This document shows, piece by piece, positions 9,898 through 20,400 of a DNA stretch of 64,000 nt (its first letter is position 1; every line of letters begins with the position of its first letter). Source of the DNA: Cryptomeria japonica (taxonomy: Eukaryota > Streptophyta > Pinopsida > Cupressales > Cupressaceae). The stretch is taken from the NCBI RefSeq assembly GCF_030272615.1, contig NC_081415.1, positions 189,502,270 to 189,566,269 of the forward strand, written 5' to 3'. A program made the translations under genes and the position numbers. A model generated the notes under the pieces. That model saw only the letters and a program-made list of their open reading frames with translations, made no database searches and was not told where the DNA came from.

Positions 9898-11071
9898 TGT
9901 TGGCATTTTTGATGATGTTGTTGTGATTGTCATTGATGGACACACATTTGCTTTGAGATCACTTTCTGTATGAATGAGTTATGCTCAACCGGTACTTGTT
10001 CCAACTGGTATTATGTATTATAGTCTTTAGACTATCGGTGTTTTGCGGAAAGTGTTTTACCGATCTCAAGTGGTATGAAGACCCAAGTGGTATAAAGACC
10101 TCAAGTGGTTCAAGGATCCCAAAGAGATACAAAGAAACAAAGCGGTTGTTATCATTTTTTCCAGTCTTCATTTTGGCAAACCGGTAATTGGTAAAATATG
10201 TGAATCGGTAATAGGTAAATGTATGAACCGATATTACTCTGTGCTGAGTTACCAACTAGTATTATTTTTGTGATGAGTTATCATCCACCGACACTTTGGC
10301 AGTGATTATGTGCTGTGTTACCAAATGTGTCTAGATGCACTGAACCTAGGAACTTGCAATGTAATCCTATTGGACCGACATGAAATCAGATTCCTTTATA
10401 AGGACATCATGTCTAGGGTTTTAGTGGTTGTTAGGGTTTTGTGTGGTTGATGAGGTTTTGCATGTACGATCATAGAAGAAGATTAGGTCTGTGTGAAGAA
10501 ACAGAGTGTGGAGTTTTTGAAGACTGAAGTAATGTTGAAATGCATTAACAATGAGCTATCAAGGATCTAACCAAGCATATTGTGCTAGTATTTAGATCAC
10601 TCACCTATTGATTACTCACATCTTCGACAAGTTTGAAACCCTTAACTGGGTAGGCTTGACAAAGCCTTTGTAAATCCTCTAACAAGGTGGTTCACAACCA
10701 TGGATCTAAAATCCTCTCGCAAGGTAGCCTTTAATCAGACTTATCTCCTAATAGAGATTGAGATTCCTAACAAGATCTGTTCTGGTAAAGAACATTGTTT
10801 GACCTTAACCGGTTTGGTTACTATTCTGCAGATAGTTACTTATGAGTTTCATCTCACCTTGGTTTTTCCCATTTGGGTTTCCATGTCCAAATCTCTTGTG
10901 TTATGGTGATTGTGCATTTGTGGGTGAATGCCTTATTTGTTGTTTGGTTTGCATTTGTGTTAACTAGTTTGTTAGTAAAACTGTTATACCGGTTTACTGC
11001 TAAACTATTTAAGTGTTTAAGTTTAGTATTTTTTGGTATACTAATTCACACCCCCCTCTTACTATTCATCA
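9898..11071 (+). repeat. TE2 3' LTR
   Basis: 1,174 bp, TGTTGGCATT to ATTCATCA, with a TATA-like TTTATAAGG at 10395-10403. The 31-bp excess over the 5' copy is mainly two short insertions, at about 10001-10016 and 10086-10102. It is followed by the duplicated target CCTTT at 11072-11076. Confidence 0.95.
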
Positions 11072-12282
11072 CCTTTTATCTCCAGTCATATGATGTGAAC
11101 AACCACTGCCAATTAACCATTCATCCTTGTCTTTAATTTTAGTAGCAAGTGCCTTCTCTTTAGGTACATTCTCTACCAGTTCTGGATCATCATCCTTGAT
11201 AGGCAGGAACACCCATTCCTTCCCATTACTAGATCCACTGGCAGAGTCTTCTGTCGGTTCATCATCAAAATCAGTAATGCCTTCCTCATCCACTATGTAG
11301 CATGATTTGTCACTATTTTTCTTGTAACTATACTTGTTTTGATATCTAGGGTTAGGCTTAAATGATCTTCTAACTCTTTCTTCAAATCTTGAATTCCTTT
11401 CAGGACATCTATATGCAAAATGACCAATCTTATTACATGCAAAACATTTAAAAGGTGGTTTACCTTCATACTTATTTCCTACTGATCCTTTAGGTAATCT
11501 TCTAGAAAATAGTGCTTCAAGTTTCTCAAACTCATCATCTTTGCTTTTCATATCTTCTAATTCCTTTGCATATAAAGCTTTCCAGTCTTGCTTACCAATT
11601 GTAGATGTAGATGCATGAAAGTAGGTTCAGTCTTCACAGCTCTAGAAGGTCCAAACTCTTTAAGCTCAAAATTAGATAGTTTCCCAACCAAGGTATCTTT
11701 GTTGATAGATGTATTAGCCATTTTTCTCAACTCATTAATAGCAGTAGCCTTCATTTTGTAAGCTGATGGTAGGTCTCTCAAGACTTTAGAAACAATTTTA
11801 TCTTTGCTTAGAGTTCCACCACAATATTGAATTCCCATAACAATCTCATTTACCCTTTCCAACAATGCAGTAATCCTTTCATCTTCTTCCATCTTCAGGT
11901 TTTCACATCTCACCCGGTAACCATCAAGTTTAGCAATCTTCACTGTAGGGTCACCTTCATTAAGAGTCTCCAACTTGTCCCATATAGCCTTTCTAGATGA
12001 TTTGTCACTTAATCCCATTATTTGATGATAAAAAAAGTGCACATAAGAGGGCTTCTCTTGCTCTACAATCATTCTCAAGATCCTTGTCTAGGTTTGCTAG
12101 AGGAGGATTGCCAGATCCTAGATTATAGGGTGTGACACCATTCTGTGTGATCTCCCAAATCTCCTTGCCAAGACATCTCATATGAGTTTCCATACTGTGT
12201 AATTTGTTCCATCAAGCTTCAGAATATCCCTTCGAAAGAAAGCTCTAGAAGAACTGGATGAACTAGAACTGTTAGTTGCCAT
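11072..12282 (-). pseudogene. TE1 gag and protease N-terminus, degenerate
   Basis: The start is ATG at 12282-12280 on the minus strand, about 45 bases after the primer site. The reading gives a Ser-rich leader, RDILKLDGTNYTVWK, the UBN2-type gag core (KAIWDKLETLNEGDPTVKIA ... VLRDLPSAYKMKATAINEL), a zinc knuckle CFACNKIGHFAYRC and the protease active-site segment WLIGSGCSHHMTGDK. The family has DSGCSHHMTG, so the catalytic Asp is Gly (GGC). Frameshifts near 12190 and 12040 and a stop near 11555 break the gag. Gag would form the virus-like particle. TE2 interrupts the protease directly downstream. Confidence 0.92.
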
Positions 12283-12326
12283 AGGATCTTCCTCAAGCGG
12301 TTAAGCTTTCTGCAGAGAGTACCAAA

Positions 12327-12338
12327 GCTCTGATACCA
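12327..12338 (-). other. TE1 primer binding site
   Basis: The plus strand GCTCTGATACCA is the complement of TGGTATCAGAGC, the initiator Met-tRNA-type site. It is separated by two bases (AT) from the LTR border at 12341. Confidence 0.93.
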
Positions 12339-12340
12339 AT

Positions 12341-13576
12341 TGTGAGACAGTTCAAATAACCAGAAGACAACTGAGAGGGCGGGGGGGGGGGGAGGGGGTG
12401 GGGGTGAATTAGTTGTCATAGATTATAGGAACCATTAGCAATTTAAACTTTAATACCGGAACCCCAAAAAATAATACAGGAATAGAAGTTAAACCAATTA
12501 AGCATAAACAATAATCATAGAATAAAATCCATGCACATAACACCAAGATTTGTACATGGAAAAAACAGTAAAGGAAAAAATCACGGTGGGAAGCCTACCC
12601 ACAGTCAGATAATACTTCTGCAGTAAGTATGTGAATTACAATTGAGGGGCTTGAACTTGCAGGAAGGCCAAAAACCTAGAGCGCACTGCTCATCACAAAA
12701 AGAGCCTCATTGTCTACATATAAATCTAGACTACAATCCAGAGAAGTGTTGAACTGCGAAAGATAGCATCTCCTATGCCTTAGTACAGTTCTAGTTAATC
12801 TCAATACCAGAGGACTAAATCCTCTTACATAAACCCAATTTGATCTCCAATGATCAACCAACTCCTCTGCCTAAATGATATTACATTATTCGCACATTAC
12901 ATTCCTTGACCATGACCACTAACAATAACCATGATGATCTATAATGAGATCTTACATCTATTTATAGAAACCCTCGACCCTAAACAATCAAGTCAACCAC
13001 CAGATAATATACCAATTACATAATTATAAACCATGTCATCCTGAGGCCAAACAAATAATATCCAACACATAAGACATCCCAGAAATACATCAATAAGACC
13101 CATCCACATGTTTCAATAAAGCCGATTCATAACCTAGATTAACCGGGACCTAGAATAGATCCATACGCCACAACAATGATTCCAATCGCCAAGTCTCTAA
13201 CATGATCACCAACAAGATTTTGAAACTCCATCAGAAGATGCACCAACACCACTTATGCAATTCATCAAATATTTGTATCAAAATATTTGCCGGTGAAACC
13301 CTTGCTGGAACTAGAAACCAATCTTCTAAGCAAGAAGAATAGCATCCGATCTCTAGACCAAAACCAACTGACCAAATATGAGTATAAGTATCAGGAACAA
13401 GCCAAATCCATCACTAGACTATACTAGAGTCTACCAGATCATGTCGGATCCAAGTTAACTAGAAACCACTTAAACTACTGGGACCAGAAGGGTGTCGGTA
13501 AAGCATCCAAACAGCTAGTGTTGGCAATGACAAAACATCAGTCCAACACATAATCAATTCCACCAAATGGCCAATA
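12341..13576 (-). repeat. TE1 5' LTR
   Basis: 1,236 bp, beginning TGTGAGACAG on the plus strand and ending CCAATA at 13576 (left copy CCAACA, so the terminal CA is mutated here). On the element strand a TATA box CTATAAATAG lies at 12967-12958. A long G run on the plus strand (about 12378-12408) is an expanded form of the C-rich box found near the 3' ends of several LTRs in this window. Confidence 0.92.
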
Positions 13577-13891
13577 GTCTATCTACCAAAGTCACAATCA
13601 GGCTGACTAGGAGAGTAACTTCACCGAGGAGAATGTTCTCATCAGTCCATGTTTGTGGTTGTTTTCAGTGTCTATTCAATGTGTACTTAATCCAAATCAC
13701 AAATTGGACCGCAGGGTGAAAGGGAAAAGTAGTCTGGCCTACCAAGAGACCTTAGAAAGTTGTCCTGGCCCTTTGTCATTGTTGTCAAAGGGGGAGAAAG
13801 TTAATAGTTTTTGATAGTGCATATTGTAAGCCCGAGTTGTGGAGATTAACCTGATAATATGGGTGTTCCCATCAATACCAAAGGGGGAGAT
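13577..13891 (+). other. TE3 3' untranslated end with two polypurine tracts
   Basis: This is the non-coding remnant of an element cut on its left by TE1. It has an upstream tract AAAGGGGGAG at 13787-13796, preceded by TTTGTCATTGTTGTC, and the LTR-adjacent tract AAAGGGGGAGA at 13880-13890, preceded by CCCATCAATACC. This is the TE2 3' end pattern, so TE3 belongs to the same broad group. Confidence 0.78.
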
Positions 13892-15792
13892 TGTTGGCAT
13901 TGTATTTTCATTGATCTCAACTGGTAATTATGTCAATCGATATGCAAGATATTGTTATCGATATTGGAGATTGTTGGGATGTTGATGTCAACCTATAAGA
14001 AAGCAAACCCAGTAAGTGTAGTCTGATATAGGTTGACCTAATTGATAGAATAGTGAAGTGCATGATATGAAGGTTAACCGGTTAGTGTATATCGGTAGCA
14101 TGTTCGATCGGTAACCAAAGTTGAACCAACATAATCAATTGAGCTGGATGCGGACAGAGATGTCACATGGACTCCAGGTGGCGAACGTGCTATGGTAGGT
14201 GAATAGTGCCTTGAAGAGGTAGTTGCCGACTAAATCCGTATTAAATATGGACTATGAAAACCATTGATCAGTTGTAGAGGATTGTGGCTCAAAGAAGATC
14301 GAAGGGCATAGATTTGATTCTTTGGCATCATGATCGAAGCTGTGAGAGTTGAGAAATACAACACCATAGGAACCCAAATGATCTCTGCAAGTTGAAATAA
14401 ACTTGTTACGAGGAGAAGCAAGGAAGCAATAATGAAAAATCAAATACACAGAAGAATGCTAAAAAATATGAGAGCTCAATATTCACCAAAATTTGTAATG
14501 TGATAATTATGATACAAAGAAAAGAATTAACCTCTAATAGGTCAAGAAACCCTAAAAGGGAAACCCTAGGCTTGAACATAATAATTAATAAAAGAATTAA
14601 TTATTATGCACCTTATGTTAGCTTAAGTGTACAAGAGATAAAGGAAACTTAAATAATTAAACAAATGTTGTTTAATTAATCAAGTAAAGACCCGATTAAT
14701 CTAACCGAAGCAGGATATTTGATCATCTTGTTGATATGGAGAAAGAAACTGCTAGATCATTTATTGTGATCGATAAAATCAAGACATATGAACAAAGTCC
14801 AATTTGCTAAATATAGTAAACATTCATAGGAAGATTAAAATAAGACAGATCTTTTTTCTGTACTATTTTAGGTTGTCGATTCAGGAAAGATGAGATCCGA
14901 TTTGATTTAGATCAAGATTAGTGAAGAAAACCCTAAGCACGTGAAGTTTGATTTTTTGTTTTTGGCAAGAAAGCATATATATAAATATGCAGATAAAAAA
15001 CTTTAGCATGTTGAGAGAGGATGCTTGATGAGAGATTTATGATAAAGTGAATCTTTGTGAGGCAAGAGTTGATCAGTATGAGTGAGAGAAAATATTGAAG
15101 TGACTGAGTGTTAGAGAAGAACCGGTAAGGAAGGTTTAACCAGCAAGGGTTAAGGTAATCGGTAATCTGTTACACAGTATAACAGTGTTAAACCGACAAT
15201 GTCTGAACTAGTAAGAGAGAAACAAAGAGTGAAGGAGAGAAAAGTGAGTTTCAAAGAAGATCCAACAAGGTTGAAACTGAGTTGTAGATGATTCAAAAAG
15301 TAAGAACAGAAGACCGGTAGAAAAGAAGTAGTGTGATAGATAAGAGTTTAACTGACAGAGTGAATAGTTTCGAGGTGTTACAAAACTAATTTGTAACCAG
15401 GTGTTTATCATTGTATTGATTTATATCTCATTGTATTTCACTGAGTGGGTGCTCAGTGCAGGGGTTGGTTGTCCTTGAGTTGGTGCTCATAATAGAACAA
15501 GGGTTGGTGCTCCTTTGGGTAGGTTCCCATAAATTGCTAGGGGTTTGTGCCCTAAATATTGTAAAATTGTTATTTCACTATGAGGTTGGATTTGAGCAGT
15601 AGATCTCTAGCAACATTTCTCACCGAGGTTTTTGCCACATTGGGTTTTCCTCATATATCTGGTGTTATGTGATGTTCTCTTGTGTGTGATTTCTTGTTAG
15701 TGCTTTCATTATCCTATCAGTTGCACACATTTTTTGAATTTGTTTATAATCACTGGTTCACCCCCTTTCTCAGTGATATCTTGGGCTTTACA
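13892..15792 (+). repeat. TE3 3' LTR (single copy, right edge approximate)
   Basis: It starts TGTTGGCATTG directly after a polypurine tract. A second TGTTGGGATG preceded by GGAGAT at about 13974 is an alternative start. A TATA box CATATATATAAATATGC lies at 14973-14989, the C-rich box (TTCACCCCCTTTCTCAGTG) at about 15757-15776, and the probable end at 15792 (CTTTACA). No primer site follows, as expected for a 3' LTR. Between 15440 and 15560, GGTTGGTGCTC-like words recur. There is no second copy in the window to fix the right border. Confidence 0.65.
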
Positions 15793-15802
15793 CCAAGACA
15801 CA

Positions 15803-16210
15803 ATGGAAGATACTGATGACATAGTTGACCTGGCCTACTTTGAAAGAAAGATTGCTGATTCTCCCTTGCCACTCATCCAATGGTCCAAGAAGGAAATTAT
15901 GTCTATTACTCAACAAATTGCTCCTATTTTGGCTAATACTAATGCATGACTATTGAAAAAAGGGATTAGAATGAAACAACTTCCTTCCAGTTCTGGTGAT
16001 GATGATGATAGTGATGGTCCAGTCAGCAAAACAACTAAATTAAGGACCAAGAAAAAAGAAGATGTGCAGGTCCCATCAATAATTCCTTCACCAAAATATA
16101 AGGGAAAAGGGCCGAAGTTCATGATAGGATCTAAAATTATGTCTTGCAAAATTTTGGTCATTCTGGTTTTATTTTGGCCTCTGTCAAGTTTTAAGGGTTT
16201 AGGGCTTTAG
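15803..16210 (+). pseudogene. Short unrecognised coding remnant (start of TE4 region)
   Basis: ATG at 15803 opens an acidic reading (MEDTDDIVDLAYFERKIA ... SITQQIAPILANTNA), stopped at 15947-15949. A second open stretch (15953-16210) in another frame has an Asp/Ser run (SSSGDDDDSDG) followed by a basic patch (TKLRTKKKEDVQ). It looks like the end of a disordered, NLS-like protein, of a composition also seen in the TE4 and TE6-region ORFs. No family is recognised, and it could belong to TE4 or to the sequence into which TE3 inserted. Confidence 0.35.
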
Positions 16211-17486
16211 GGGTTGTGACTTTCCGGTTAAGTCATGGTATAAAAGAAAATCTTTGGGCCTTTTTATATTTTATCGTTACCTTTTTCTCACTTAAGGCCG
16301 AGGGTTGTATTCTGTTGGCAGGGCCATTTTATTTCCTAAGTGCTAAGTTGCGTTAGACCGGTTTATGAAATGATTTTCCTAAGTCGTATGAAGTTTTCCC
16401 TATAGTCTGTCTCTATTTAATATTTGTGCCCACACCCTTAATTTTCCTAAGTCTGAAATTCCTAAATGTTTTGGCCGGTTGCTAAAGAAAGGATGGATCT
16501 GATGGTCCACACTTCCCTATGGTCGAAAGTGCAAGGATGATAAAGATCGTGACATCACGAGATAATGCCACATATGCTTGGTAGAAAAGGGTGAGTTGAT
16601 GGTTTGACTTTTCAAAATGTTTGATGTTATTGGTTCCTAGCGGTTAAAACATGAGTGACTAAAAATGGATATTTTTTCACGAGCTTATATCAAGTGGTAA
16701 TGTTTTAATTATGGTTTGAGAAATGATCGGGAGTTAGCGGCTTTTGTCAAGTGACCAGTTCAGTTAAAAGGTAAACAAAGAACAAATCCGATGGTTTCCA
16801 TGGTCTTGCAATCAAAAGATGCAAGGAAATTATGGACCACAACATCACAAGATGATGCCATGTGTTCAAGGCAAGCCAGGAAAAGTTGATGGTGGGGTCA
16901 CTAAAGGTGGTGAAATAGGCGATGAGTTGGATGTGCCACGTCATGTCAAGGATGGACCCGCTTGTCATGTTGGATAATAACTATCAAATTGAATGGTTTG
17001 GTTCATAAGATTTTCCAACTTGGAGGATGATCGACGGTTAGGTTTTAAATTTTTTCAAATGCAAGTTAAGAGTCATTGTTTCGCTCGCGAGAGTAGTAAT
17101 AGTGGATGAGAAATTTGTGTTTCATTCTAGGCAGTAATTAAAGTAATTTTAAGAGTTGTTCTTCATTCATAAAGGATTTCATAGATCAAGAAGATATTCT
17201 TGCTGCTAAAGAAGGTTGAAACAACTCTTTGCAACACAAAATTGCCATCTCTCTAGTGAAATCAAAACAATAATTTTATCTGATCTCCTTCATCTGTTCT
17301 TGAAGCGAATTGATATTATAAATTATGCATGAAGTTGTAAGAAAAGAATTTAAATTTTTTAGGGTTAAGAGCTAGACAAAGAAGAGTGAAATTTGTTTGA
17401 ATTACTGTTGTATTTCAAATCTCATGTTAGCCCTAGTCTTTTCTTCCTCAATTTGAAGTTATAGTGTAAAACCCCAGTTTCAAAAG
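16211..17486 (+). other. Gene-free stretch before the TE4 ORF
   Basis: No coding region is supported. A TATA-like GGTATAAAAGAAAATC at about 16238-16253 could be a promoter. An imperfect direct repeat of about 80 bp, at about 16497-16580 and 16790-16875, shares words such as ATGGT, GTGCAAGGA/ATGCAAGGA, ACATCAC(A/G)AGAT and ATGCCA. The last 300 bp are AT-rich leader-like sequence ahead of the ATG at 17487. Confidence 0.5.
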
Positions 17487-20400
17487 ATGGCTCCCTCATG
17501 AAAACATTTAGGAGAAATTGATTATATGAAAATAAATCTATATGATGATTTCTTGGATCAATTGAAGCCCTCAACAAATGATAGACAATAGGGGCAGAGA
17601 TTTGTGAGTGAAAAAACTATAGGGGAAGGGTTAACCGATAAAGCATTCGACTTGGCAAATGTTAGTATATCGATGACTAGACTAGAAATGTTCAAACTAT
17701 GGTATGGACAAAGGAACTTGCATTCCCCATTATCTAGTCCTTTGTAGTATGATTTGGGTAAGTTAGTAGTGTTGGGTGTCTTCATCGACATTGACCTACT
17801 CAAAGCTATTGCAAATGGATATGACCCTATCTTGAGGGTTATTAGGGGAAACAAAGGAGAGATTTTATTGACTATCAGAAGGGAAGAATTCTTGGAGGTT
17901 TTTGACCTGTATGAACCATCTATGAACCTGGTGTAGATAGATTTGAATGATCAAAAGGAAAAATACTATAAGATGAGGGAATTTATCAGAAATAATTTCT
18001 TTCCAATGCATTTGGCTAGAGAAGGGAGTACAACATACCATATCAGCCCTAGCTCGGAGGAGCCATTCCCAATTGGTGCTTTTGCTCCTTACATTCAGGA
18101 TACCTTTTTCTCTCTTTGTCAAATATTGGGTTTTAATTCAATTACAGTGATGCCACCCGATTTTATGTACATGGCCATGCAAATACAACATCCAAATTAT
18201 ACATTGGTTTTCAACTTTTCCCCTTACCTTGAAGAAAAGATTCATGAGAGGTTATAGGACATTAAGAATAAAGTAGTTGGTGCTAAATTCTTCTCATATT
18301 CCTTACTCATGTATATGTTCCTTTTTAGGAATGCAGATTACTTTGAGGGTACCATGAACCTCAAAAGGACAATTGATAACCAGAAGATTCCATTTCAGCT
18401 TTGGAGCACAAATATGTCTTGGGATAGACAGGAGGCCAACTTTATAAGATTTGATAAAAAAATTTCTTCTAGGTTGAGGCAAAAGTTGACAGTAAATCGG
18501 CCAAGAATTCCCAAAGAATTACATGATTTTGTAAGGCCCAAAGAGAGGTTACCACTTGTCAGGATTGAGCATAATTGGGGGGATTTTATCCCTTATTCTG
18601 TAAGTAGTGTTATTAGAATCTACGATTTCTCCGAACATCCACATGTACTACCTTTCAACATTCCTTTGAGAATGGGTTTTGCTGAGGTAATGTGAATAAT
18701 AGGATGCATTCAAGACAACGATTTAAAAGGAAGGGGTAAAGGAACAATTTTCCCAAATTACACTATCATCCCTTATCTTGTAATTCTGAAGGGAGGATAT
18801 GAACATTTTGATAAACTCTTTTCTCCATATCATTTGGGGATGAGTACAGCTAGGCATAGTGATCCTAAGGGGTTCTACAATATTTTCAAAGCAAGAATAA
18901 AAGGGAGTCTTTTGCCCCATGATCATAACTTTTCTGAGGATTTAATCAGAAATGAATTTGATTTCATGACACAAGAATGGAGGAAAGAAAAGTGGATAAT
19001 CTTCAAAAAATTATGGGCTACAATCTAGAACATGGATCCAAAATATGACCCATTGAGAGATTTTTCCCCATTTTGTACCAAAGTCGACTTTGTTATGAAC
19101 AATTTCAATGAATTAAAGATGATTTCAAAGGAGAAGATAGCCAAACTTGAAGAAGTTCATGGCTAACAACAGTCAAGCTCACAACTTCCTTTGTCTCAGA
19201 GAGTAGGTGGCATGGTAGAAAGGAGGCCTATTCATTAATCTTCTCATAAAAGAGTAAGAGAAGAAATGAGTGATGAAGAGTAGAGTAGCAATGAAAGTGG
19301 AAGGTTAATAAGGAGAAAGGATAAAAAGATGATGAGTGCGGAGCCTTCCCCTAAAATACAAACCAAGCCTTTTCAAGGAATTAGGATCATTGATCTTGAA
19401 GATTCAGACACAAGTCCTTCACCACCACCTATATCCTTTTCACCTGTAAGGTAGGATGAAGAACATATGGAGGAAGATACATTCATAGCAACAAGTGTAG
19501 AAATGTAGCTTGGTGTTCCTCCCTTGCTTCCTAATCTGGAGTTGGATCTCACTCCTTTGCAAGAGGCCAACTTTATAAGATTTGATAACAGTTTTTCTTC
19601 TAGGTTGAGGCAAAAGTTGATAGTAAATCTCCTAATAATTCCCAAAGAATTAGTGATGGATAGACAGAAGGCTAACTTTATAAGATTTGATAACAATTTT
19701 GCTTCTAGATTGAGGCAAAAGTTGATAGTAAATCCACCAAAAATTCCCAAAGAATTACATGATTTTTTAAGGCCCAAAGAGAGGTTACCACTTGTAAGGA
19801 TTGAGCATAATTGGGGGGTTTTTATCCCTTATCCTGTAAGTACTATTATCAGAATCTACAGTTTCTTTGGACAGCCACATGTACTCCCTTTCAACATTCC
19901 TTTGAGAATGAGTTTTGCAGAGGTAATGTGGCGAATATGATGCATTCAAGACAACGATTTAAAAGGATGGGGTAAAGGAACAATTTTATCAGATTACACT
20001 ATCATCCCTTGTTTTGTAATTCTGAAGGGAGGATATGAACATTTTAGTAAATTCTTTTCTCCATATCATTTGGGGATGAGTACAGCTAGGCATAGTAGTC
20101 CTGAGGGGTTCTACAATATTTTCAAAGCAAGAATAAAAGGGAGTCTATTTCCTCATGAGCATAAATTTCTCGAGGATTTAATTAGAAATGAATTTGATTT
20201 CATGACACGGGAATGGAGGAAAGAAAAGTGGACAATCTTCAAAAAATTATGGGCTGCAATCCAAAAGATGGATCCAAAATATGACCCATTGAGGGATTTT
20301 TCCCCATTTTGTGTCGAAGTTGATTTTGTTATGAACAATTTCAATGAATTAAAGCTGATTTTAAAGGAGAAGATAGCCAAACTTGAAGAAGTTCATGGCC

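Larger units (their letters stand above)
3501..11071 (+). mobile_element. TE2, complete non-autonomous copia-like (LARD-type) element inserted in TE1
   Basis: TE2 is bounded by LTRs 3501-4643 and 9898-11071 (both TGTT...TCA). It has perfect 5-bp target duplications CCTTT at 3496-3500 and 11072-11076, a Met-tRNA-type primer site at 4646-4657 and a polypurine tract at 9887-9896. The interior is 5.25 kb and holds a gag-like ORF (4692-5954) and a long ORF2 (6433-9512), but no protease, integrase, RT or RNase H motif in any frame I read. Removing TE2 rejoins the TE1 protease. Pol functions must have come from another element (inference). Confidence 0.95.
1..13576 (-). mobile_element. TE1, Ty1/copia retrotransposon (minus strand, left edge cut by window, split by TE2)
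   Basis: Read on the minus strand, the order is 5' LTR (13576-12341), Met-tRNA-type primer binding site, gag, protease, [TE2 insertion], integrase, reverse transcriptase, RNase H, polypurine tract and the start of the 3' LTR (157-1). That order (integrase before RT) is diagnostic of Ty1/copia. The internal part is 158-3500 plus 11072-12340. It carries several stops and frameshifts and altered catalytic residues, so it is a dead copy. The right-hand target duplication would be GTCTA (13577-13581); its left partner is outside the window. Confidence 0.93.

Noticed and set aside
12219-12419. Minus-strand ORF beginning with a polyproline run
   Set aside because: The prolines come from the G/C run of the TE1 LTR and the frame then crosses the primer site; only the part from 12282 leftwards is gag.
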